The notes beneath the pieces are model-generated. The model was not told the origin of the DNA, searched no databases, and was given only the letters and a program-made list of their open reading frames with translations. The position numbers and the translations under genes are program-made. Below, in pieces: positions 36,366-46,880 of a stretch of DNA of 64,000 nt (positions are counted from its first letter, which is position 1; every line of letters starts with the position of its first letter). The stretch is from NCBI GenBank assembly GCA_037074705.1, contig CM073590.1:92496947-92560946 (forward strand). The letters are read 5' to 3'. This DNA comes from Zhengitettix transpicula (lineage: Eukaryota > Arthropoda > Insecta > Orthoptera > Tetrigidae).

Positions 36366-37767
36366 CAGCCTAAAGCAGACTGTCAATTTCACTGTAAACA
36401 GACTGTCAACAAACCAATCGCAGCAAACTGAAAACAGACTTCGTATAAACCGATCAGATATGGTTAGGTAGGGCAAACGTATCGGGTAATCATTTTTGAT
36501 TGCGAAGAAGAATTCAAATCAAACATTAATTTTATTCGTAATATGTTTCCTCGTGTAAAAATTGTAACCAGTCTCGCATTTTATTCCAGATAACAAGCAT
36601 GACGTCATGCACTAATATTTATAAAAGTTCGTATAACTCTGTAATTATACATTTCCGGAACCGTGAAAAAATAAACTTTCTTTCTTCTGTCAATATGAGA
36701 AATCGCCGAGTTTTGTTACACCCATTTTATAATTTTGTTTCGCGAAAATTATATGTCGTCCGGACCTGTAATTCTTTTACATACTCATGTTTCACTGTTA
36801 GTATTCTAGACAATAATTATATGATTACAGTAAAGTGTAATTTAAATTACGAATAATTCATAATAGATAATTAATTATGCATAAGTAATTTTACATTTAT
36901 ATGTCTTGGCATTGAATTGTACCTTGACATTTTCTGAGGATACTCTAGGTGCATTGTTAAAATTTTATTGTTATTTAAATATACTGCAGCGGAAAACTTT
37001 GAATCAAATTTATCTAGTATGTCAGTACGTGCCGTTCTTGACAGTTTCTTGGAAGAAAAGCATTGGCCTTACATCTGCTCTCGCATACTCAACCCTTCGG
37101 CAGCTCCGCAACTCAATTGTTTCCTCTCCTTGCCTCCCTCTATCATCACACAATCTCTCTCTCTCTTCTCACTCTCAAGTTCTACAGGTACGGAAAGAAT
37201 TTTCTCCGACTTGTTACCACAAAGGAACCAGTGGCATATTGATACTAAAAATTAGGGCTCATCTGAGGCGAAATTTTCAAATCAATCGATAAAATTTCCA
37301 CCTCCACTAGACCTGATCCCCGATTCAGTACCTTGCGATAAGTTATGCGTAACCACGCACCGTTTCTCGTGCACTGAACCTTAAATCTTGTCTTAAAAAA
37401 GTGGACGTTTCTTTGACATGTAATATTTTCGACGTGTTTTTAGTAGGTATCACGCTACTATTACCACTATAAACCGCATAAATCTGTGCTTATTCAACAG
37501 TCCTACAGTTCATAAATCGTAATTTCCGTTCGGTAACAGCACACTTTCTACGACTTCTAAAATTAAATATATATGAATCTTTTGTTTTTCGTATTTTGTT
37601 ATAATTAATTGCACAAAAACAAGTATTTTTCAACCAAAAACATACATTTACTTAAGAATAATCCATTTAAATTACCAACGACGTTTCTGTATATTTTTAG
37701 GCCTTCATATAGGTATAATTTATTCTTCATTAATTAAAGAAATTGTCACAAAAATTAAGATTTCTGC
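36366..37767. other. No recognised gene
   Basis: Contains a CRE-type palindrome (36597-36610) and two overlapping plus-strand frames (36906-37292, 128 codons; 36968-37255, 95 codons) spanning a CT-rich patch. Neither resembles a known protein. Confidence 0.45.
36597..36610. promoter_or_regulatory. 14-bp palindrome with CRE core
   Basis: GCATGACGTCATGC is a perfect palindrome containing TGACGTCA, the established CREB/ATF full site. Single occurrence in AT-rich DNA with no promoter seen. Confidence 0.35.
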
Positions 37768-37784
37768 TAAAATAAAATAGGTTT

Positions 37785-38341
37785 TTTTAGGGCAACAGGC
37801 TACATGAGGGTAATCTACGTTGGGCAACTCTCCTTTAATAGCATAGGAAGGGATTTGAAAGGGGGATGCGGAAGGGTAGAGGAAGATAGCCAAGGGTTAA
37901 CTAGGGCCCCCGGGCTATATTTTAAGAATCCTACCCGGCAATCGCCTAAAGAAATTCAGGGAAAACCCTAGAAAAACCTGCATCAGGTAGGTCGGGCATT
38001 GGTACTTGTCCCACGCCCTTCCGATAGCGGGAGAGGAGTTTGCTGTGGGGACGCAGCATTCCCTTCTCCGTGCCTCGACCAGTTTAGGAGGCAGCTGGCT
38101 GACTATTCCAATGGGAATAGCGGACAACTCTTACCGTATGCCCAAGGTCTGTGACCCCGGAACATACATCTCTTATAACAGGCCGAGGTGCCTCGGCTTG
38201 TGGGAACCTTAGTTCAAAAACAGAGAGGAAAAGGCATCCCCAAAGGTAGTCCCTTCGTATCTCTCCTACAAGGTTCTGCCTGCGAGAGAACATCCCTCGC
38301 AGGTACTGCCTGCGAGAGAATAGCCCTCGCAGACAGTTAGA
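37785..38341 (-). mobile_element. Family R retroposon, full-length with 17-bp target duplication
   Basis: Flanked by TAAAATAAAATAGGTTT (37768-37784) and TAAAATACAATAGGTTT (38342-38358), one mismatch in 17. Sense strand is minus: it opens with two successive hairpin units (38309-38333 and 38279-38303, CCTGCGAG...CTCGCAGG), then the module with the A/T spacer, the body and CATGTAGCCTGTTGCCC with a short A tail. The clean flanks and 3' A tail make retroposition the best explanation. The doubled 5' hairpin is unique to this copy. Open frames exist in both orientations. Confidence 0.92.
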
Positions 38342-38358
38342 TAAAATACAATAGGTTT

Positions 38359-41300
38359 ATCATAAGATTATAAATATAATAGAATACAAAATCCAACTGA
38401 AAAATAAAACGAAATAGTGTTTGCAAGTTGGATTTTTTTAATTTTGACAACATTACACCAAATATTTTCTATTTTAGTAAAATTCTGTTTCATTGTGCCA
38501 GAATTCTTAAATTAGAAACAATGAGTCACAACCTGATAAAAGTAAAAAAATTGATCTGGAACGTCATTTGGTATTTTAATTTAACTATTCTTAAATAAAT
38601 GTAGGTGATTGGTCGTGAAAATACATTTTTTTATTAAATATTTCAGAAACATCTTCGGTACTTACATCACGGTTTATTTTTGTGAAGGTTACAAGTTTAT
38701 GTAACAGAAGTCATTTATTATAACATAAAAATACGAAAGTGATGAAGCGATATGGAGATAATTCCGATCCAATTAATTAATTAAACATTAAATGTGATAT
38801 ATTTCGAAATTTATTAAAGCCATGTTTGTATTCAACTCTAAATGAGATCTGAATATAAAATAATTTTACAATCTTATTTAACTTTTGCAATGATGTAAAT
38901 AAATGAGACACGTTGTTCAGGAAGACGACATGCATATATACATGGCAACATTGTTTTATCTACAATACCCAACAATATAATGCATTCATATTAAGCCAAA
39001 ATATAGTACCGTTATAAAACAGCATTTTAAAACTGATACACGAGCAACGCAAATATTCGTTTGAAATGAAGAGGCGGCAGAATGAGAGAGAAATGCTCTG
39101 GGCTTTAATTGCCTGTAACGGGGTTGGTACAATATCCGAAAATCCCAAATTACCCATGGATGGATAATGCCGGCTGCAGTCTAATGGACGGATATTAATT
39201 AAATTAATCTCATTCAGTCAAAAAATGTTTTGACGTTACAATGCTATGATGCAAATTACTTTGGTCCTGAATAGAGGTAGAAATATAGATTATGTTATAA
39301 CTGAAGGGTTTAAAAATATAATTCATATGCATTTGCAGAAGAAAATCTAGCGTGGAAAGAGTCCAGCGAACTCCTTTACCGATTTCAGGTCGAATTATCG
39401 ATCAACGATCGAGTTTTTTTTATCATATTGAAAAGTAGTTCATATTTTACTTCCTTTAATATTTTTCTCCAAAATTCAAGTATCTTAAATATCGCTACGT
39501 AAAACAAAAAAAAAAGTTCATGAACTGATTGAATCATTAAAAGCAAAAGCGTAAAAATTAGTAAAACGTTTAGTAGTTGAATTTTAATATGACAAAATTA
39601 TCTGTGCACTGAAAATTAAAAATTATGGCCATTATAAACTACTGCGATAAATATAGATGTATATGGAATCATTATGACCAAGTCCGTTAATACTTGTATT
39701 GGCAATAATTGGTAATATGTACAATTACTATAATACATCAATGAAAGGTTTATTACTACCAGCAGTAATGGCAAAAGACTGTAAACGGCTGTATTCAATG
39801 AATATAATTTATTTACCAATTTTCCGATAATATTATTTTATTTAATAAATATTATTATTTCACATTAAATACAACGAAATTAAAAATGGGGAAATATATT
39901 CTCTATTTTCGGAGAGAAGACTTTGGTGTTGAAAATATATATAGGTACGAAGAAAATCCATTACGTAATGAAAATCACAACAGTAAAACCAAAAGAAATT
40001 GTTTCCCAACCAAACGCGTGATACTAGTAATTTATTAATAGATTAGAAGGTACAGCTTGTAAGTGAACCTTTAACAAATAAACATAAGAAAAAATGCCAT
40101 ATTCTGAAATTACTGTTTTGAAGTTTCATCCATCAACATGCATTAAATAATATTACTTTCGTATTCAATAGGTCACAAATTTTTATTTATTCGTGTTTTT
40201 TTTATTTTCATTTAATTCCTTTTTGTATGTTTATGTCTCTTAAAAATCTATAGAACTGCCAACAAGCCTTGCTCTCTAGAGTCATTATTATAACATATTT
40301 GAAAAACTTTGCACTTCTCAGTTCCAACTATCACGTAATATCAATAATGTCACTTTTCGTAACGTTTTACTTTGCTAGCCGATTATATGTGAATCGCTAC
40401 GATATTTCATAAAAGAAAACTATATACAGACACATTACTGTTTGGCATTTAAAAGCATTATTCAAGATTAAATTGAATATGGCTATTGAACTGCAAATTG
40501 TTGAGAATGGGCATTATGCCATTTTTTCTGTAGGTTGACGTTTTAATTACACGAATTAATTTAAATGAGTATGAATTACACTAACGCTTACAGCGACGCT
40601 TTCTAACGCTTGCCGGCGAGGGAACGTAACGAATGGGCCAGTTTATAATCGGTTTGTGATAATACGGCCAGACAGATTAAAAATATTAATAAATGAATAA
40701 AATTAACGAAAACAACTTATTCTAACGTTTAATACTAACCTTAGCCCTTTATCAATATTATTTCAAAAGACCATTAAATACATTTTTTTTAAAATCAAGA
40801 AAAGAATAAATGCTTTCAATCAAAGCTCAGCTATGAACGGTACGAAACTTATTTAACAGATTACGATAGAAAACGTTGTACCAGACTATAGCTACTTTGG
40901 TTAGATTCCTGGTCCGGTCGAAATTTTTCTATCATAATCCATGAAGTAAAAAACATAAAGATACCACAAATTATTTTAAATGTAAGAGTTGTTGATTGTT
41001 TATGAAAACACGGTTTAATAAACTGTATTATGTGTTCATAATACATTTGGTTATTAAAGCTAAAATATGTTATGTTTATGTAGAATCAAGTGACGCCTTT
41101 GCCGCTCAAGAAAGTTAAAGAGTATTTTGCATGTACCGGCCCGCAGACAAAAGTAGAATATTTTACCCGCAAAATTGAAATATAATACGCCTGTTTGAAT
41201 TCGTCGCCTGGTTTGTGCGGTTGTGTCGTTCTCATGTCTTTACCTGCACCTGACGAAAGCAACAACGATTGCAGAAACGTTGTGGTGTGGTATCCATATT

Positions 41301-42860
41301 AACACTTCATTTTGTCTGTCATTTCGCTATTAATTTATCTACTTTTGCTCTTCGCTTTAAATGAGTCGCCTTTCGGCCTGTAAAAGTACCTCCAGTTCCA
41401 AATTTTTTCTGCTGCAAGAAACAACAGGTTCTTAAGAACTTCTAAATGTAAGTGCATTGCAAAAAACAACAACAGATTGTGTGGTTTATGAACGAGATCA
41501 AACCAATGCGTTTGTCAACTGAGTCGTCGCATGGTAATAAATTCAAGATTAAGAACCTAATTGTTCGGGCAGTTGGTGTTTACTGGAAAGGATATGATTT
41601 CCCGGTCAAGGAGTGAGGTTATGTGAATTACAGTTATTGGAATCCAGGATACGAAGCTAATTTGGCGCTCTAAAAGTAATAATTGGTAGAGTGCTAAGTG
41701 TTGAAAGATGAATTTTATAAAATATCAAGAAGAAAATGAAATAGAGGGTTTTTTTTCTTGACTAGTTTCGTATACTTCTAGGTTAGTACAGGATAATAGA
41801 GATTGATCGAGTAATATCCGAACAATTATGTAGTTTTAGTATTTTAACCAGTCATTTTAACGAGCAAAAATTACTGTATGGCCCAGGATGTCAACAGAGT
41901 GTGAAGTGGATAACCGATCCCTACAGGACAGTGACGGACATATAAGAGGAACTTATAAATTCTCAGAAATAGGTTGGAGATAACTACTAATTGTCGGCTG
42001 TCTCTTTTCTTCTATCAATTCTAAAATATATTTAAGGGAAAGATGTTTCCCACAGTTGTTAGGCCCACCAGATGACAATGAGACAAATATATATAAAAAA
42101 TGCTATTTTTAAATATTTTAAAATTGTTTTTCTTTATTGTGCATTGTAAAAAATAATTGTTAAATTAATTAATAAAAAGTTTATAATTATACCATATATT
42201 TCATTGGTATAATTTTGCAAAATCGTACATGGTAATTGTAACCTGCATTCCAAATTACTAGCCTCAGTAATTACGGCTCGGGGTTTGTAAGTCGCTCAGT
42301 CAGTTTCCTCTTCTGTAAACGAATATTTGTGTTTAAAAATTCAAAATTAAATCAATCTCAAAACTGTTATCCTTTAACACTACTTTTTCGAAGCCTTTTT
42401 ATCAGAAATTCGTTTGGTGAAACATTGATTATTTCGTGTGTCATACGACGTCGTTCGTTTAGCTTCACTTTCTATTGATCTAAAACTAAACGAGGTGTCC
42501 GAAGTCTATAATATCATTGGCAAGAGAAACAAATTGAAATACGGCTGTAATGAAATTTTTATAGTACCTTTAAATATGCTCTTCTAATAGTCAGTTGTCC
42601 GAAAAGACCATTTCCTACTATATTAAACCTGGAATATAACTAAAACATCACAGCATTTTTATAACGTCGAAGTAAAGATAAATAATTTATATTTTTTTAA
42701 AAAAAGTGAAACATCTTTCTGAATTAGTATATCTGATTCAAGTAGAATTCATTAGTGCGTTCTGGCAGTGATTGAGATTGTAATGGCAACCATTTTTCAT
42801 TTTCTACGTAATGTGATTTTCGTATTCTGTTCTCTGTGGTACATAGTAGGCATATGCTGG
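38359..42860. other. AT-rich DNA without recognised genes
   Basis: A hammerhead-core-like motif lies at 41247-41283. GC-richer but frame-poor sequence surrounds it (about 41.1-41.7 kb). Everything else is AT-rich, with no frame longer than about 70 codons. Confidence 0.55.
41247..41283 (+). ncRNA. Hammerhead-core-like motif
   Basis: CCTGACGA, then AAGCAACAACGATTGCA, then GAAACGTTG. CTGANGA plus a GCAA/TTGC stem plus GAAA is the order of the hammerhead ribozyme core (stem II between). The Penelope-like terminal repeats of many animals carry such motifs. Stems I and III and a cleavage triplet are not convincingly present, so catalytic activity is unlikely or unproven. Confidence 0.3.
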
Positions 42861-43340
42861 TCCGGGAACGGTGAGGGGGAATTTAAAGAATCGACAAAAG
42901 AGACGAGGAGAACTTGAAGTGTCGGCCGGAAGCCCGTGGTGACCGGAGATCTATATGTGCACTTCCGGGCCAGCTGCTGCCACCCGCTCTCAGACTCCCT
43001 TCCACCTGTTGTCTGTTGTGTGGGCCCTTTTGTTTATTGCACGTCCGTGCCCATAGCAGAGACGCCAACGGCGAGAGCAGCATTTACTGCTTCATCTTCG
43101 TCAGAGCCGTACAACAAACAGCGAGCGCCTAAAATAAAACGGCGCGCTTTGTTCGCAATCCAATTGGCGATGACGCGCCTGATCGGGCACGCCAAAGCCC
43201 CTTGGCTTGCCGTGCAGTTTGTTTTATTTTGCCAGCCTCACGTAATTCAAATGTCACTGCCATCGCTGGATTGACAGGATGAAGTGAAGTGTAATTTTAA
43301 TCTGACGACAGATCGGGCGCGAAGACCTAGCGAAATATAA
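42861..43340. other. Strong GC-rich non-coding island
   Basis: The most GC-rich block of the window (above 50% by eye, CG-containing), single copy. It includes GCGCGC/GGCGCGC, CCAAT and TTTATTGCACGT motifs. Open frames of 66-112 codons exist in three frames and both strands, without recognisable domains. The sharp compositional boundary in AT-rich DNA suggests a conserved enhancer or CpG-island-type promoter rather than a coding exon. Confidence 0.4.
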
Positions 43341-44230
43341 AATTGAAAGCGTGAGAGCAGTGGCAAACGTATTCGTTCCAACTAAAATGAGAAACACAAA
43401 AATATTACTCTATTTCATGCGTATTTTCCTCCGTTCCCACAGGCGTGGAAAAATTCAAACAGGAGGATATTTGCTTGATACCGCCTGAGAATTTATTACT
43501 GATTCTGTCCTCAGAAAATCGTTCGCAATTTTACGTTTCCTCAACCCCAAATGGAAGCATTGGGCAGAAATATTCGTAGTAAAAAAATTAATTTTTGTAT
43601 ATTTCCATAAATCAATATATTAAAATAATGCATGTAGGTATATTCGTTATATACCCCGAGTATAAATATAAATTGATATTTGATTATTTTTGTTACTGAT
43701 ATTATACTGAAAAATCTATTCTATGTTACAGGTGGTGCGTACCGGGCTTTACGAATCATTGGGATGTAAATCAAGAACGACAGAGTTAGAAGAAGAGTAA
43801 ACTAAACTGAGTGTCACTAAAACTAACCAGTGGTGACCAGTGTGTGAAGTACGTACTTCTTGTAATTTAGACCCTCTATTTTATATAGACAACTGTGGTC
43901 ATCAAACTACTCACCATGTGACCTTAATATCAAAATAATACGACATCCCTCTAGTTTAAATCAAATTAGCCATCATAATCCCATTATCACACTTTTTCCT
44001 ACTTAAAATTTCACCTGACCTGGTGACTGTATTTAAAACAACTGGAAATTTGTTTTGTGATAATTAAAACATAAAAATATAGCCAAAAACCAACGTAATA
44101 AGAGCTTAAGATAATTTAAAAGCTTACAAATAAATTACTGGAGACCTCAAAAATTTGTTTAAGACTTACAATAGTCTTTAATTTTTTTGTGAATAAAGAT
44201 ACATTAAATTAACGGCTTAAAGTAGACACG
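43341..44230. other. No recognised feature
   Basis: AT-rich DNA between the GC island and the pogo-like MITE. Confidence 0.5.
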
Positions 44231-44593
44231 TACAGTACAACCCCGGTTAACCGAACTCGGGTCAACAGAAACTCGGATTATCCAAAATGCCTCCAAAAAT
44301 CGCAATTTCAAAAAATTATCCTGTACTACTCGGAAAATTACTGAAAATTTTTCTAAGAGTAATTCAAATACTACAAATGTAATCCTAAACATGTAACTTT
44401 AACTTTAAAAATGAACATAAATGTAGCCTATAAAGAGATTTTTAATTCTTTTGACCTTCAAAACCTTTTAAAAATACGTACTGTAATTACTATACAAAAT
44501 ACTGTGGCATTAGATGTTCATAGCTTAACCAGAAAAGTTATTATCAGAAAGTAATTCACCGCCTTTAGTTAGGTTAACCGGGGCTGTACTGTA
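44231..44593. mobile_element. pogo/Tigger-like MITE with TA target duplication
   Basis: The left end TACAGTACAACCCCGGTTAA (from 44231) and right end TTAACCGGGGCTGTACTGTA (to 44593) are inverted repeats with one mismatch in about 22 bp. The outer TA (44231-44232 and 44592-44593) is the expected Tc1/mariner-superfamily target duplication, and CAGTA...CCCCGGTTAACC resembles pogo/Tigger ends, as does the adjacent CGGATTATCC. The element is about 359 bp, AT-rich inside and non-coding, i.e. a deletion derivative moved by a pogo-type transposase elsewhere. Confidence 0.85.
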
Positions 44594-44814
44594 TTTTTAA
44601 TAATTAAATTCATAGCTTACAATACGAATAAGTGGACTCACTTCTGCAAATATATGATTTATAAATATGTTTTCCGCAGAACACAATACTAGTTTTTTTT
44701 TTCGGCGGGTATTTTCACTGATAGTTAAGTCAGTAGTTCAATAGTAGGGTTTTAGCGTTTGTAAGGGTTCATCAAAGGAACAGAATTTGAGGACATCAGT
44801 GTGGTTTTGGACTG

Positions 44815-44900
44815 TTTAGAGTTACAGGCTACATGAAGGTAATGCACGTGGTAGCAACTCCCCTTTAATATCATAGGAATGTATTTGAAAATGGGAAGCA
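44815..44900 (-). mobile_element. Family R, 3'-terminal fragment
   Basis: The plus strand reads ACAGGCTACATGAAGGTAAT, then CAACTCCCCTTTAATATCAT and AGGAATGTATTTGAAA, the complement of the family R 3' end. About 80 bp, truncated in the direction expected of incomplete reverse transcription. Confidence 0.75.
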
Positions 44901-44989
44901 GCTGTAAATTATATACATACGTCAAACAGCTGCAAGTTCTCCATTTTCTCTGATTAAGAAAAATACCGTATCAATCCATAATGAACACA

Positions 44990-45372
44990 GTAAGGAACCC
45001 ATTACGCTCGATATCATATCCTTTAGCTCTCAAATTGTATCCGCAGATTCTAACCTCACGCGCTCCTATCTATTTTCTAGATCACCGCAACCTACATGTG
45101 ACGTATGCAAGGCTGACCAAAGCACGACAGAACCGCCACAATTTAGAAATACAAGAGAAGGGAGATATGTACCTCAGCAGCGGAAATAAATAACCTGCTA
45201 AAGTTTAGCAAGGAAACCGGCATTCAAGATCTAATCTAAATAGTCAATGAATCTGAGACTGAGAATAAAATGTATATTTAATATGAATTAATTGTAATAA
45301 TTTAGTGTAGCGGGTATGGTAAGTCGCCAATGACTTTTATGTTAACGTGACTATAAACAATAAATTTTTTAA
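44990..45372 (+). pseudogene. LINE 3' end (I-group-like ORF2 C-terminus), decayed
   Basis: One frame reads LTRSYLFSRSPQPTCDVCKA then DQSTTE (about 45055-45132), matching the 'TRLTHSYLF...P.C..C....T.EH' zinc-like motif that follows RNase H in I-group LINEs. A NLLKF.KETG-like C-terminus is recognisable just before 45240 through a stop and frameshift. It ends with GTCGCCAATGAC...ATAAACAATAAA (about 45317-45363), the same kind of tail seen at 46023 and 57482. Stops and missing upstream domains make it dead. It lies immediately before a second such fragment. Confidence 0.6.
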
Positions 45373-45383
45373 AAAACATCTGA

Positions 45384-45817
45384 CTCATATATTTATCCGC
45401 CTCCTATGTTAATATCGCAGGTAATGAAGCAGCCGATGTTGCAGCTAAATGTGCATTAACTAGCCCTAAGCCATCTAACCTGCCAGAATCGCACAAGTAC
45501 CTAATAAAAATACTAAAAGCTAAAATCAAGGAAATCTGGATTCATAAACAAACTCCATGAAGTACGGAACAGCATATTTGAAACCCAACCCTACAATACA
45601 ATTTAAATAGACGTGTAGAAACAATATTCACTCGTCTCTGAATTGGCCATTCTAGACTATCTCTAGGACATTCAATGACCAAATCTATCCCTGTCACCTG
45701 TGACAAATGTAATTCTACATACACAACCCAGCATTCAACCAGCTAATGAGCATTCACGTATCAAACGATAAGAGACCATGGAATTCCTGATAATTACAAC
45801 ATATTCCTCAACGATCC

Positions 45818-45864
<47 letters not shown>

Positions 45865-46085
45865 AACTATTTAAAACCCATGAACTTATTTAACAGTATC
45901 TAATGTACCTCTAACTCATTCCCCCCTCTATAATTCTCAACATTATTTAAATGTCACTCATACTATGCTCTAACGGATTGTAACCGATTTTTACTATAAA
46001 GTAAAAAATGTGTACCATTATTTGTAGAGTGAACGTGGTCACTAATATCCACTACGGTTGATGCGACAATAACCAGATAAAAAAT
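45384..46085 (+). pseudogene. LINE RNase H and C-terminus remnant (I-group-like)
   Basis: A single frame, broken by in-frame stops, reads SYVNIAGNEAADVAAK from about 45402 (the 'SHxGIxGNExADxxAK' C-terminal block of LINE RNase H with the conserved Asp), IFTRL.IGHSRLSLGHSMTK (45627-45686), CDKCNSTYTTQHSTS (the C..C motif), and GIPDNYNIFLNDPR (45780-45821). The 3' UTR, expanded by a (TA)n tract, ends at a GGTCACTAATA...GATGCGACAATAACCAGATA tail near 46028-46074. RNase H plus this tail points to the I group of non-LTR retrotransposons. Reverse transcriptase and endonuclease are absent: a 5'-truncated, inactive copy. Confidence 0.8.
45821..45861. repeat. (TA)n microsatellite inside LINE 3' region
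   Basis: AT run located just after the LINE coding remnant. Confidence 0.95.
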
Positions 46086-46345
46086 TTATTGTTTAATGTA
46101 TGGAAATCGGAGGCTATATATTAAACACGCGTTTTGAATTTTGAATTCTACATTACATTTTACCAATGAACTACGCAGATCGTAAAGATAATATAAAAAA
46201 TGGAATAAGAAACTCTTTATCCCGCCGTAATAGTGTATTTAAACATTAACATAAAATTATTATTTTCCAATTAATTAAAAAAATTACACGAAATGTATTA
46301 TATATAGTGTTGTCAATTTTTATTAAATATATTCTTATTAGAATA
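46086..46345. other. AT-rich DNA
   Basis: Nothing recognised. Confidence 0.5.
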
Positions 46346-46880
46346 AATTCATGGTGCTGAACAACACTTACGCTTCAGGCTGAAAAAGTGTAACTCTCCA
46401 AATAATTCTGAGCAACACGGGGAAAACACCGACCATCCCTTTGCGTTTCCCTTTTTCATCATCACCATCCTATGAATATTGACAGTACGAGGTCTCTTCC
46501 TGAATCCATAACTGCTCGATTTTCGTGAGTTTTTTTTAGCTGAAATACAATTCCACTGCTGCGTCTGGCGAGGTGTCGAGAAGGGAACAGAAATAATCCG
46601 TAAGTTAGCTTGCCGTTGGTACTGTGGAGAGGTTTGCGGCTTTTGGGCCGATTGCTCCTCACCGCTGTAAATCATGTCTGTATGTGCTCGAAAGTGGGCG
46701 GCGTCTTATGGGAAACGCCTCCATTAAGCACCTCCGGCAGCCTCGGTGACGTGATTTCACGCCACAGCGCGCTAATAGCAAGCTTGAGTAGCGTCTCCAA
46801 CGTGCTCGGTTTTCGGGAAATCCCCTTCGTCACAGCTACTACAAGAAATTCTCAATTATCCTCCTCAAGTAATTTGGGCT
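46346..46880. other. GC-richer non-coding island
   Basis: Composition rises to about 50% GC by eye, peaking at 46.6-46.83 kb (CGCCTCC, GTGACGTGATTTCACGCCAC). Frames of 66-108 codons on the minus strand and 91 on the plus strand overlap and are unrecognised. Candidate regulatory element. Confidence 0.35.

Noticed and set aside
36906..37292. 128-codon plus-strand frame with a Ser/Leu-rich stretch
   Set aside because: It spans a CT-rich patch and overlaps a second open frame; no known domain.
44981..45193. 70-codon plus-strand frame
   Set aside because: It is out of frame with the recognisable LINE cysteine motif that occupies the same bases.
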